Below are positions 24,881 through 32,469 of a DNA stretch of 41,231 nucleotides, in pieces. The notes under the pieces were generated by a model, which was not told where the DNA came from, searched no databases, and saw nothing but the letters and a program-made list of their open reading frames with translations. The stretch's first letter is position 1. Each line of letters starts with the position of its first letter. Source of the DNA: Chloroflexota bacterium (GTDB lineage: Bacteria > Chloroflexota > Anaerolineae > UBA4142 > SHND01); contig JAKOPZ010000158.1 of assembly GCA_029778615.1 (NCBI GenBank), forward strand, positions 1-41,231, in the 5' to 3' direction. A program made the translations under genes and the position numbers.

Positions 24881-25816
24881 TTACTGCTTTGCCTGCGCGG
24901 TTTGCGTTGTCGGCGACGGCTGTGCCAAAATAAATTCGTATGCGCCGAGCGCGGCTTTGGCGCCTTCGCCAATTGCAATCAATACTTGCTCCGCCGGCGC
25001 ATTGGTCACATCGCCCGCCGCGAAAATTCCCGGCGCGCTGGTGCGATTGTGTGCGTCGGTCAGAATCCGTCCGTTTTCATCGCGCAGCAACAGACCCGCG
25101 ACAAAATCCGAATTGGGCTCCAGTCCCATTTCGACAAAGATGCCGTCCGCTTGCAGCTCGCGTTCTTCGCCCTCGAACTGGACGACAAGCGCGCGCGCAA
25201 AGGTTTGTCCTTTGACGCGGGTGGGGCGATATCCTTCCAGCACGGTAACATTATCCCAATAGCGCAGAGGCACGCTCCACGCGCTTTCATCCGTCAAGGG
25301 GTTGGGCGTCACGAGCGTAACGTGATGGGCGATGCGCGCGAGCTCCAACGTGGCGCGCAGCGCGTCGTCCGTGTCGCCCACGACGATGGCGGTGCGGTCG
25401 GCAAAGAGCGGCGCATAACTGAGCGCGCTATACGAGATGCCGCGCATTAAAAATTCGCGTTCGCCGGGCACGTTCATCGAACGCGCGTTTGCGCCGGTGG
25501 CAATCACGATGGCGCGCGCGTCATAGGTCTTGTCCTCTTGCGTCTTGATCCTGTAGCCGCCTTGAATTTCTTGGACCTCTTGGACGCGTGCAAGGACGCG
25601 CGCAAAATCCAAATGCTCGATTTCGTTCACAAACCGTTTGATGATTTCATCGCCGCTGATGACGTGGTGACGGTCTGTATTGGGCAAATCGAGCGCATAG
25701 TTGGTCTTGCCGCCGAGGTCGCGGCTGATGAGCAAAAAATTCAGACGTTTGCGCAGCGCGTACATTGTCGCGGTGAGTCCGGCTGGACCGCCGCCAATGA
25801 TGACCAAATCGTACAT
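24881..25816 (-). CDS. Thioredoxin-reductase-like flavoprotein lacking the redox CxxC
   Basis: The 311-residue protein has the two-domain fold of the low-molecular-weight thioredoxin reductase/AhpF family: FAD motif GGGPAGLTA (8-16), 'IVIATGANARSMNVPGE', and the closing 'GIFAAGDVTNAPAEQVLIAIGEGAKAALGAYEF'. The active-site position, normally CAxC(D), reads SYSALSYAP, with Ser130 and Ser133 replacing both cysteines. The NAD(P)-binding GxGxxA motif is also altered to GDTDDA (147-152). It therefore cannot act as a normal thioredoxin reductase. It may be a ferredoxin/flavodoxin-type reductase or a binding protein. The ATG at 25816 is preceded by GGAGG; a GTG at 25828 is a less likely start. Confidence 0.8.
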   Translation of the reverse strand: MYDLVIIGGGPAGLTATMYALRKRLNFLLISRDLGGKTNYALDLPNTDRHHVISGDEIIKRFVNEIEHLDFARVLARVQEVQEIQGGYRIKTQEDKTYDARAIVIATGANARSMNVPGEREFLMRGISYSALSYAPLFADRTAIVVGDTDDALRATLELARIAHHVTLVTPNPLTDESAWSVPLRYWDNVTVLEGYRPTRVKGQTFARALVVQFEGEERELQADGIFVEMGLEPNSDFVAGLLLRDENGRILTDAHNRTSAPGIFAAGDVTNAPAEQVLIAIGEGAKAALGAYEFILAQPSPTTQTAQAKQ

Positions 25817-25964
25817 CTTTACCTCCACTCTCGTTCCGGATACCGCGCGTCATGCCGCGCACGGAATAAATTCTTGCTCTTTTACAAGTTGTTTCCAAAT
25901 TTTCCCTGCGTTCGGTCAAAAACACGTTGGGATTCGGTTCGTACAGGGTCGCAAGTATTCGGCA

Positions 25965-26375
25965 TCACGCGGGCGTCAACGCGCGCTTGTTCAGAGTGGT
26001 GTCGCGCTGCGGACCGCGCAGAGTTTGGCACCGCACACACAAGGTTGCATAGGGCAGTGCCTTGAGGCGCGCCGCCGGAATGGCGCGTCCACAATCCTCA
26101 CAAATGCCGTAGCGTCCGTGCGCGAGACGCGCTTGGGCGGCTTGCACTTGATGCAGCTCGCGCGTGAGTTGTTCAAGGATTCCAATGTTGCTCGCTTGTT
26201 CGGTCACCTCCGCCGCCTCGTCGAGCAGTTCGCCGCGCGTTGCGCCGGGTTGTTGGATTAACTCTTGCTGCTGTTGAATGGCACGTTCAAGGCGGCGCGC
26301 TTGCTGTTCAAAATATTGTTGCAGAGCACGCGACGGATACTTGTTTCTTTTGAGAGTTGGTTGTGACGTTTTCAT
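25965..26375 (-). CDS. DksA/TraR-family zinc-finger protein
   Basis: The 136-residue protein has a long N-terminal helical region (residues 17-88, coiled-coil like) and a C-terminal Cys4 zinc finger CEDCGRAIP...LCVRCQ (Cys92, 95, 113, 116). This is the TraR/DksA layout. DksA proteins insert the coiled coil into the RNA polymerase secondary channel and respond to ppGpp. The C4 finger indicates a true zinc-binding member. Acidic residues at the coiled-coil tip, usual for E. coli DksA, cannot be mapped with confidence. GAGGGA precedes the ATG. Confidence 0.82.
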   Translation of the reverse strand: MKTSQPTLKRNKYPSRALQQYFEQQARRLERAIQQQQELIQQPGATRGELLDEAAEVTEQASNIGILEQLTRELHQVQAAQARLAHGRYGICEDCGRAIPAARLKALPYATLCVRCQTLRGPQRDTTLNKRALTPA

Positions 26376-26704
26376 ATTGTCCCTCGCTTTCAGCTTGCCA
26401 AATCAAGGCAAGGGAAATTCAACGCGAACATTGTGTGGAAGAGTTTTTGCCGGCGCGTTTGCCGGCAGGATTTTTTTAACTTGCAGATTTGATGCACCCG
26501 CGACATATCACGCTTCATTGTGGCATGGCGCGGTCAAAATCAAGTTTGCTTCAGGTTCCAATGCAGCGTTATCAGAACCTTTAGACCGAGCTGGAACAGG
26601 GAAGGCACTCGCTTTTGACCTGACTGTGTTAACCGTAACGTGACAAGATATTCTTGGTGTTGGCATGGACGTCGTAGCTGCGCGTGAGGAAATGAGGTGA
26701 GTGT
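26376..26704. other. Divergent intergenic region
   Basis: This region separates the DksA-like gene (minus) and the baeRF3-like gene (plus) and should contain both promoters. GAGGTGA near its right end is the binding site for the plus gene. No operator or RNA element was recognised. Confidence 0.35.
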
Positions 26705-27859
26705 ATGTTTATGTTTTCGCGTGACGAGTTGGTCGAATTGGCAAATCATCAAAACGGCTGGGCAGTCTCGCTTTACATGCCGCTTCATCCACAAAACGGA
26801 GAACGCCGTCAGGATGTGATTCGCTTGCGCAATTTGCTCAAAGATGCAGAACAGCAATTGACGCGGAATGGCATGTCGGCTTCCGCACGCGCGGAATTAC
26901 TCTATCCGGCGCGCGCCTTTGTCGAGACAATGCCTTTTCGAGAATCCATTGACGACGGGCTCGCCCTGTTTGTTGCCGCGCAGTTTTTTGCTTCGTTCCA
27001 ATGTCCACTGTCCTTTCAAGAGCGCGCGGTCGTCGGCAGAGAAATGTATATCAAACCACTGCTGCCGCTTGCAGAACAGGCGGGAACGTTTTATGTGTTG
27101 GCTTTGAGTGAGAATCATGTGCGCTTGCTGCGCGGGCTGCGCGATGGTCTGACCGAAGTTCCAATGCCGCACATGCCGCACAGTCTCAAAGAAGCGCTCG
27201 ATTCGGAAGAGGTGGAAAAGCAGCACCAGTACCGCACCATCGCGCCAACGGTGGGCACAGGTTCGCGAATGGCGATTTTCTATGGACAGGGACAGGGCAT
27301 CGAGGACAAAAAGGAACGACTGTCGCGTTTCCTCGCCATGGTCAATCACGGGGTCAGCAATGTTTTGCGCGAGGAACATGCCCCGCTGGTCGCGGCGGGG
27401 GTTGGCTATCTCATTCCGCTCTATCGTCATGTGAATGATTATGCCGGTTTGTGCGATGCATTTATTCCCGGCAATCCGGATGGCTGGAGCCCGAATCAAT
27501 TGCATCAACGCGCGCGCGAAATCGCTGCTTCCAGTTTCAAGCAACCGCTGGAACACGCGCAGGCGCGCTATCAACAGCTTCAAGGCACGCCGCGTACGGC
27601 GGAAACGTTGGACGAGATTTTACCCGCCGCGGCACAAGGCAGAATCGAGACGTTGTTCTTGCGCGCGGGCGCAGACCGCTGGGGATATTTTCATCCGGAA
27701 ACGGGCGCGTTGTCACAGCATGACGAATATGAAGCGACGGACCAGGAGCTGCTGAATTTGGCAGCCATCCACACCCTGCGCGGCGACGGCGAAATTTATC
27801 TTTTGGACGCGCAGGAGATGCCCGTTGCTGCATCGAGCGCCGCGATCCTGCGTTACTGA
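26705..27859 (+). CDS. baeRF3-like protein (bacterial archaeo-eukaryotic release factor family)
   Basis: The 384-residue protein opens with 'SRDELVELANHQNGWAVSLYMPLHP', the typical start of the baeRF3 family. An N-terminal region 'RLRNLLKDAEQQL' follows, then 'AFVETMPFRESIDDGLALFVA', and a C-terminal eL30-like part with 'ILPAAAQGRIETLFLRAGADRWGYF'. Relatives of peptide-chain release factor eRF1 in bacteria are predicted to act at ribosomes under stress or against invaders. No GGQ motif is evident. The start is uncertain between 26705 and 26711. Confidence 0.65.
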   Translation: MFMFSRDELVELANHQNGWAVSLYMPLHPQNGERRQDVIRLRNLLKDAEQQLTRNGMSASARAELLYPARAFVETMPFRESIDDGLALFVAAQFFASFQCPLSFQERAVVGREMYIKPLLPLAEQAGTFYVLALSENHVRLLRGLRDGLTEVPMPHMPHSLKEALDSEEVEKQHQYRTIAPTVGTGSRMAIFYGQGQGIEDKKERLSRFLAMVNHGVSNVLREEHAPLVAAGVGYLIPLYRHVNDYAGLCDAFIPGNPDGWSPNQLHQRAREIAASSFKQPLEHAQARYQQLQGTPRTAETLDEILPAAAQGRIETLFLRAGADRWGYFHPETGALSQHDEYEATDQELLNLAAIHTLRGDGEIYLLDAQEMPVAASSAAILRY

Positions 27860-28179
27860 TGCGCGCACAAGTTGGAACCGCTCATGCTTCAAGAATTGAC
27901 TCCCGAGCAGCTGCGGCGGGGGCGGGCATGACGGTTGCATTCGCGCGTGCGAATCTTTTGACAATTCTTGTCGCGGATGAACCGAAACGGAATCTCGAAT
28001 CCAATAAAACACACATTACTTTTCAACCTACTGATACGACAAAACCGCTCGTCCACACCACACTTTACTTTTGGCGCGTGCGCGCGTGCAACGATATGGG
28101 TTGCAACGATTGGACACCATATTGGAAATTTCAAATCGGTGCATTTGGTAACACACCAGATAAACTCTTGGAGGAGTGA
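27859..28179 (+). pseudogene. Remnant of a fibronectin-III-like C-terminal domain
   Basis: The frame gives 106 residues, but only the last 35 or so look like protein: 'TTLYFWRVRACNDMGCNDW' resembles the last strands of a fibronectin-type domain. A similar segment, GKYYWRVKACSRVRCIES, ends the protein encoded immediately downstream (28179-30308). There is no signal peptide and the first 60 residues are unlike anything I know. The ATG overlaps the upstream stop, and the stop overlaps the downstream start (TGATG). It is most likely what is left of a deleted secreted protein gene of the same family, although coupled translation is possible. Confidence 0.5.
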
Positions 28180-30308
28180 TGAAAACAAAAATCGCACGGC
28201 ACTCAATTACTCTGACGAGTCTTGTGTTTGCGCTTGCAATCGCGATGGGGTTGGGGCAACCTTTGGCGCTTCATGCCGCGACCATCAATGTCGGTTGTGA
28301 CGTGACCGAACTCATCAATGTGCTTGATAACGCAAACGCGAATGCGGACGCGGATACGTTGGAACTCGCGGCGAACTGCGTCTACACGTTGACGCAAGTG
28401 AACAACATTGACACCACACTCGGACCGAACGGCTTGCCCGTTATCACGAGCGAAATCATCATCAACGGCAATGGCGCAACCATTGCGCGCGACGCAAGTG
28501 CACCGCAGTTTCGATTATTTCAAATCAATGCAGGTGCTGTCGTCACTTTCAATCAAGTGACGCTTACCGGCGGCGACCCGGGCTTTAACACCGATGGAGA
28601 TGGCTTGGATGGCGGCGCGATTCACAACAGTGGCACGTGTAATTTGAACGACACGACGATTCATCGCAATCACGCGGGCGACGGGCGAGCGGCAGACCCC
28701 TTTGGCACTCTGGCGGGAGATGGCGGGCGCGGGGGCGGATTGTTCAATAAAGGCACTGCCATATTCAACAACGCAACGGTGAGCCAAAATCGCGCCGGCA
28801 GTGGGAATTGTGCCGACGAGCTCTGTTATGGCAGCACGCGCGGTGGAGATGGCGGCGGTATCTATAATCTCGGCGCCCTGACGTTGAATCAGAGCAGAGT
28901 TTTGGAAAACACGACGACTGACACAATCGGAAACAGGGGCGGGAGTGGAGTTGGTAGCGGCGGCGGCATCTTTAATCTCGGTACTGTCAGCACAAGTACC
29001 TCCGAATTTTCGGACAATGAAACCGGTAATGGCGGCGGGTACATGTTGGGTGATTTCTGGGGCAACGGCGGAGCCGTGTACAATCAAGGCGAATTCAACA
29101 TCACTTCAAGTTCATTCGCCCGTAACAAAACAGGGGCGAATTTTGGCGCAAGCGGCGATGCAAGTGGCGGCGCAATTTACAACGCCGCGGCAGGGCAATT
29201 GAATGTGAGCGCCAGTCAATTTGTCGAAAACATGACCGGGATTGGCGGCTCCGTATATGAAGGTGTGAATGGCGGCAACGGCGGAGCCATCGCAAACGCG
29301 GGAACACTGTCCGTCGCCGAATGTACATTTGAACAGAATGAAACCGGCATGGGCGGCAGCAATTCGTTTCATGGCGGCGAGGGCGGCAGCGGTGGCGCAA
29401 TCTACAGCGTGGGCGTCCTGCAAGTGTTGGCGAGTACATTTTTCCAAAACAAGAGCGGCAATGGTGGAGGCAGTAGCGACATTGGCGGAAGTGGTGGCAG
29501 CGGCGGTGGGATTTACGCGATGGGCTCTGCGTTGATAACAAATTCCACATTTCATGCCAATCACACCGGCGCGCGCGTGACCGGTCCGGCTGGAAACGGA
29601 AGCGATGGATTTGGCGGCGCGATTCAAAGCGACGGGCAGACAACTCTGGTGAACGTGACCATCAGTGGGAATGCAGGCGGCGCGCATCCCAAATCCGGCA
29701 CCGGCGCGGGGCTGAGTGGAACGTTTACGGTAAAGAACAGCATCATCGCGGACAATTCTCCGGGAAGGAATTGTGTGGGAACCATTACGAATGGCGGCGG
29801 TAATCTCCGATTTCCAAAAACAGATGCCTCGTGCGTGGGAACGTTCGCGAATCCGAAACTCGGCGCGCTGCAAGACAACGGCGGTGCAACGCAAACGATG
29901 TTGCTCGCACCGGACAGTCCTGCCATCAACGCGGCAGTGGACGCAAATTGTCTTGCAACCGACCAACGCGGCGTCGCGCGTCCGCAAGGCAAACGTTGCG
30001 ACATTGGCGCGTTGGAATTAGAGCCGCCGACGCCGCCGGCACTGCGTCAGCCGCGCGCAGGCAGTGTATTGAACAAAGCAACGGTTGAACTCAAATGGCG
30101 CGCGGCGGAACGCGCAGTGGAATATCGCGTGCTCGTGCGCGCCGCTTCGCCCAAAGGGAAAAAAGTGGTCAACCAAAAAATTTCAACCGTGACGTACACG
30201 ACACCCCAACTCGGTAATGGAAAATATTATTGGCGTGTCAAAGCGTGCAGTCGCGTGCGCTGCATCGAATCTCTAACGCGCGATTTTGAAATCAACATCG
30301 CACCGTAA
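28179..30308 (+). CDS. Secreted glycine-rich parallel beta-helix (choice-of-anchor type) protein
   Basis: The 709-residue protein has a signal peptide (hydrophobic stretch to LALHAA). From about residue 90 to 500 it carries many repeats of the form G-G-(A/G)-I-(Y/H/F)-N-x-G-T-(L/V)-x-(V/L)..(S/T)-x-(F/V)..N, typical of polymorphic-outer-membrane-protein or beta-helix folds. A choice-of-anchor-like end follows ('PDSPAINAAVDANCLATDQRGVARPQG', 'DIGALELE'). The last about 95 residues form a fibronectin-III-like domain ending 'YYWRVKACSRVRCIES'. It probably functions as a surface adhesin or wall protein. GGAGG precedes ATG 28179. No lipobox or LPxTG motif is present. Confidence 0.82.
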   Translation: MKTKIARHSITLTSLVFALAIAMGLGQPLALHAATINVGCDVTELINVLDNANANADADTLELAANCVYTLTQVNNIDTTLGPNGLPVITSEIIINGNGATIARDASAPQFRLFQINAGAVVTFNQVTLTGGDPGFNTDGDGLDGGAIHNSGTCNLNDTTIHRNHAGDGRAADPFGTLAGDGGRGGGLFNKGTAIFNNATVSQNRAGSGNCADELCYGSTRGGDGGGIYNLGALTLNQSRVLENTTTDTIGNRGGSGVGSGGGIFNLGTVSTSTSEFSDNETGNGGGYMLGDFWGNGGAVYNQGEFNITSSSFARNKTGANFGASGDASGGAIYNAAAGQLNVSASQFVENMTGIGGSVYEGVNGGNGGAIANAGTLSVAECTFEQNETGMGGSNSFHGGEGGSGGAIYSVGVLQVLASTFFQNKSGNGGGSSDIGGSGGSGGGIYAMGSALITNSTFHANHTGARVTGPAGNGSDGFGGAIQSDGQTTLVNVTISGNAGGAHPKSGTGAGLSGTFTVKNSIIADNSPGRNCVGTITNGGGNLRFPKTDASCVGTFANPKLGALQDNGGATQTMLLAPDSPAINAAVDANCLATDQRGVARPQGKRCDIGALELEPPTPPALRQPRAGSVLNKATVELKWRAAERAVEYRVLVRAASPKGKKVVNQKISTVTYTTPQLGNGKYYWRVKACSRVRCIESLTRDFEINIAP

Positions 30309-30354
30309 TACGGACAGTTGCCTTGAATTAACGGGACAAATTCCCCATGCTCCG

Positions 30355-30389
30355 GCACCTTGTGCCATGTAACAATGCGCCCAAGGTGC
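30355..30389 (+). promoter_or_regulatory. Inverted repeat covering the ribosome binding site of the PCYCGC gene
   Basis: GCACCTTG (30355-30362) and CAAGGTGC (30382-30389) form a perfect 8-bp dyad with a 19-nt spacer. The right arm contains AAGGTG, the probable ribosome binding site of the ATG at 30397. The dyad could hide that site in the mRNA or serve as a repressor operator. Which of the two applies cannot be decided from sequence. Confidence 0.45.
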
Positions 30390-30396
30390 AATGCTT

Positions 30397-30834
30397 ATGA
30401 AGAGTCTCTTGTCCATTTTCGTGTTGGCGAGTCTGTTTGCGCCGTCGTTCATGATGATGACCGCGTGCGCGCCGAACGAAACGCAGCATGAACTACACAT
30501 GGCGCCCATGTCTGAAATGTCGGCAGAGATTGCTAGCGCGCGCGAACCGATACAGCAAGCGTATCAATTCGCGGTCGCAAACCCAGAACCGTTGAAAAAC
30601 GTTCCGTGCTATTGCGGCTGCGGGACGCTCGGGCATACCAGCAATTACGACTGCTATATCAAGGACGCGCCCACGAACGGCAAAATTGTGTTTGACGAAC
30701 ACGCGCTCGGCTGCACCATCTGCATAGACATCACGCAAGATGTGATGCGGATGACGCGCGCGGGACGCGCGCCGCCCGCCATCCGCGCGGAAATCGTCAA
30801 GATGTACAGTCAATTTGGACCGTCGAACCAGTAA
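30397..30834 (+). CDS. PCYCGC-motif lipoprotein
   Basis: The 145-residue protein has a lipoprotein signal peptide ending MMTAC (lipidated Cys24). At residues 70-76 it has PCYCGCG, followed by Cys86 (YDCY) and a GCTIC pair (Cys106, Cys109), giving six cysteines outside the anchor. This is the PCYCGC family, extracytoplasmic proteins of unknown function whose cysteines probably bind metal ions. I prefer ATG 30397 (AAGGTG 8 nt upstream) over 30391. The next gene, 134 nt downstream, encodes the candidate selenoprotein, so the two may act together at the outer face of the membrane in metal or thiol chemistry. Confidence 0.75.
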   Translation: MKSLLSIFVLASLFAPSFMMMTACAPNETQHELHMAPMSEMSAEIASAREPIQQAYQFAVANPEPLKNVPCYCGCGTLGHTSNYDCYIKDAPTNGKIVFDEHALGCTICIDITQDVMRMTRAGRAPPAIRAEIVKMYSQFGPSNQ

Positions 30835-30968
30835 CGCCACATTCAACGTTCGCGCGGTCATCGGATTCGATGTTGTGTCGCCGCGAGCGTCGCGTACCGG
30901 ATGCTTGCGGCGCATGTTGTACACGTGCGTCGGTTCCCTGTTCCAAAATAGATTTGTGAGGAAAAATC

Positions 30969-31460
30969 ATGTCGGGAAAACCCAGATTCGATTGCGCGCA
31001 TCCTGCGCGCAAAAAGCGCCAACAAAATTCGTCGTGGTTCCTGTTTGTTGGCATCGCGTTAATTGCCGTCGCGCTGCTCGCGTTCATTTGGTTCGCTTTG
31101 ACGCCGCAACGCGCGAGCAGCGGCACCCCCCAGTTGCAAGTGAACACCGAGCGTTTGGATTTTGGCAAACAGATTTTTGAAAAACCCGTGCATGCGAGTT
31201 TCCAAATCAAGAATGTGGGCAGCGGCACCCTCACCCTAAGCGTTCCGCGCTCTGCAACGCTGCTGGAGGGATGCTGACCACCCCAAGTTATCGTCGGTCA
31301 GACGATATTGGGTCCCGGAGAAAGCACAACTATTTCAACCGATTTCACGATGCACCAAGGCATGGGCGGACCACACCTGTTTGAAATTCCGCTCACGACG
31401 AACGACCCCGCGCAGCCGCTCAAAAAATTACTCATTGCGTCGGATTGGCAGCCGAGCTGA
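30969..31460 (+). CDS. Membrane-anchored DUF1573 protein with in-frame UGA: candidate selenoprotein
   Basis: The frame opens at ATG 30969 (GAGG about 7 nt upstream) and runs to a TGA at 31275. It continues in the same frame for 60 more sense codons to the TGA at 31458-31460. Read through, it gives 163 residues: a basic N-terminus, one membrane helix (23-44), and a DUF1573 immunoglobulin-like domain ('LDFGKQIFEKPVHASFQIKNVG', 'GPGESTTI', 'LTTNDPAQPLKK'). The UGA is residue 103 in the context LLEGC-(UGA)-PPQV. From memory, family members carry a Cys-Cys pair before Pro-Pro there, so the UGA stands in a Cys position. A hairpin fitting a bacterial SECIS follows. The reading as Sec is an inference but a strong one; without it this would be a broken gene. 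Confidence 0.8.
31275..31312 (+). promoter_or_regulatory. Candidate bacterial SECIS element
   Basis: Directly after UGA (31275-31277) the sequence folds as CCCAA (31282-31286) with TTGGG (31308-31312), a two-base bulge GU, then TATCGTC (31289-31295) with GACGATA (31301-31307), closed by the loop GGTCA (31296-31300). The first two loop bases are G, and GGUC stands 19-22 nt after the UGA. This is the same spacing and loop as in the E. coli fdhF element as I remember it. Such hairpins bind SelB and direct selenocysteine insertion. Confidence 0.8.
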
Positions 31461-31489
31461 GCGCGCACAACTTTTCATGGGACGACAAG

Positions 31490-31525
31490 GACGGGCAAAC
31501 CGCAGTTTGGTTTGCCCGTCTTGGT
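31490..31525 (+). terminator. Probable transcription terminator after the selenoprotein gene
   Basis: A perfect 12-bp stem, GACGGGCAAACC (31490-31501) with GGTTTGCCCGTC (31509-31520), around a 7-nt loop. Only a weak T-rich stretch (TTGGTTGT) follows, so it may be inefficient. Confidence 0.6.
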
Positions 31526-31701
31526 TGTGCCGCCGTCGAGTGGAAATGGAAACATAACAACGTAACGCACACCCACAAAAAAAATCCGGGGCGCCCGCCA
31601 AATCGAAAAACTGATAGAATGGGATGGAATACGCGTGGTGCGCCGATTTCTGTTCTCGTTCAAAATGCAAACGCGTTGAATCCCAGATGGAGAATTTCGC
31701 C

Positions 31702-32289
31702 ATGCCGCAAAATAGTTTGGTCACGCGCTGCGAATGGAGCGGCAGCGACCCGCTCTACATTCAATATCACGATGAGGAATGGGGCGTGCCTTTGCACGAC
31801 GAACAGAAACTTTTCGAGTTTCTCGTCCTCGAAGGAATGCAAGCGGGCTTGAGTTGGATTACGATTCTCCGCAAGCGCGAAAATTTTCGCAAGGCGTTCG
31901 ATAATTTCGATGTGAATAAAGTCGCGCGCTACAAGGAACGCAAAATCGAAGCGTTAATGCAAGATGCGGGCATCATTCGAAATCGGCAAAAAATTCTCGC
32001 GACGATTGACAACGCGCGCGCATTCCTTGCGGTGCAGGATGAGTTCGGCAGTTTCGACAAATACATTTGGAGTTTTGTGAACGGGAAACCGATTCGCAAT
32101 GAATGGAAAACGTTGCAACAGATTCCGGCGAAAACGCCATTGAGTGAGACGATTAGCAAAGACTTGATAAAGCGCGGCTTTCGTTTTGTCGGACCGACGA
32201 TTGTTTATGCACACTTACAGGCGACGGGTGTTGTTCAAGACCATCTCGTTTCCTGTTTTCGTTACAAGGAATTAAAAAGGGCGGAATAG
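31702..32289 (+). CDS. tag: DNA-3-methyladenine glycosylase I
   Basis: The 195-residue protein matches Tag over its length: 'CEWSGSDPLYIQYHDEEWG', 'LFEFLVLEGMQAGLSWITIL', 'GFRFVGPTIVYAHLQATGVV' and 'DHLVSCFRY'. The zinc-binding residues Cys10, His23 and the C-terminal His and Cys of DHLVSC are all present. It removes 3-methyladenine from alkylated DNA. GGAG 9 nt before the ATG at 31702 supports this start over the ones further upstream. Confidence 0.92.
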   Translation: MPQNSLVTRCEWSGSDPLYIQYHDEEWGVPLHDEQKLFEFLVLEGMQAGLSWITILRKRENFRKAFDNFDVNKVARYKERKIEALMQDAGIIRNRQKILATIDNARAFLAVQDEFGSFDKYIWSFVNGKPIRNEWKTLQQIPAKTPLSETISKDLIKRGFRFVGPTIVYAHLQATGVVQDHLVSCFRYKELKRAE

Positions 32290-32469
32290 AATTCGCCCTT
32301 CGTCGTTTGTCTCTAATAAATCGTCCTATCTCGAACTGTGCCGTGAGTGGAATGCGGAAAGAATTTTGTGACTGTCGTTCGGTGATTGAATGACCATCTC
32401 GTCAGTTGTCATCGCTACAAAAATGTGGCGCGCGCTCGAAAACGCGCGGTGAGCGCGGGGGAATAATCA
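32290..32469. other. Short intergenic gap
   Basis: AAGGGCG and CGCCCTT around the tag stop codon form a weak hairpin without a T-tract. Nothing else was recognised. A GGGGGA sequence precedes the next start. Confidence 0.3.

Noticed and set aside
24881-25816. Selenocysteine or frameshift explaining the missing CxxC of the TrxR-like protein
   Set aside because: Both positions are sense Ser codons in an uninterrupted frame; there is no UGA and no hairpin.
31275-31277. In-frame UGA read as a true stop, making the DUF1573 gene a pseudogene or two genes
   Set aside because: The downstream frame is family sequence to a proper stop, the position corresponds to a conserved Cys, and a hairpin of SECIS form and spacing follows. 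Chance or decay would not give all three.
31275-31460. UGA recoded as Trp or Gly throughout the genome
   Set aside because: Many other genes in the window end with UGA exactly where their families end (for example the NuoL-like, large-subunit and DksA-like genes).
32275-32300. Terminator at the end of the tag gene
   Set aside because: The 7-bp stem has no following T-tract, and its loop contains the stop codon; the evidence is too weak to call.
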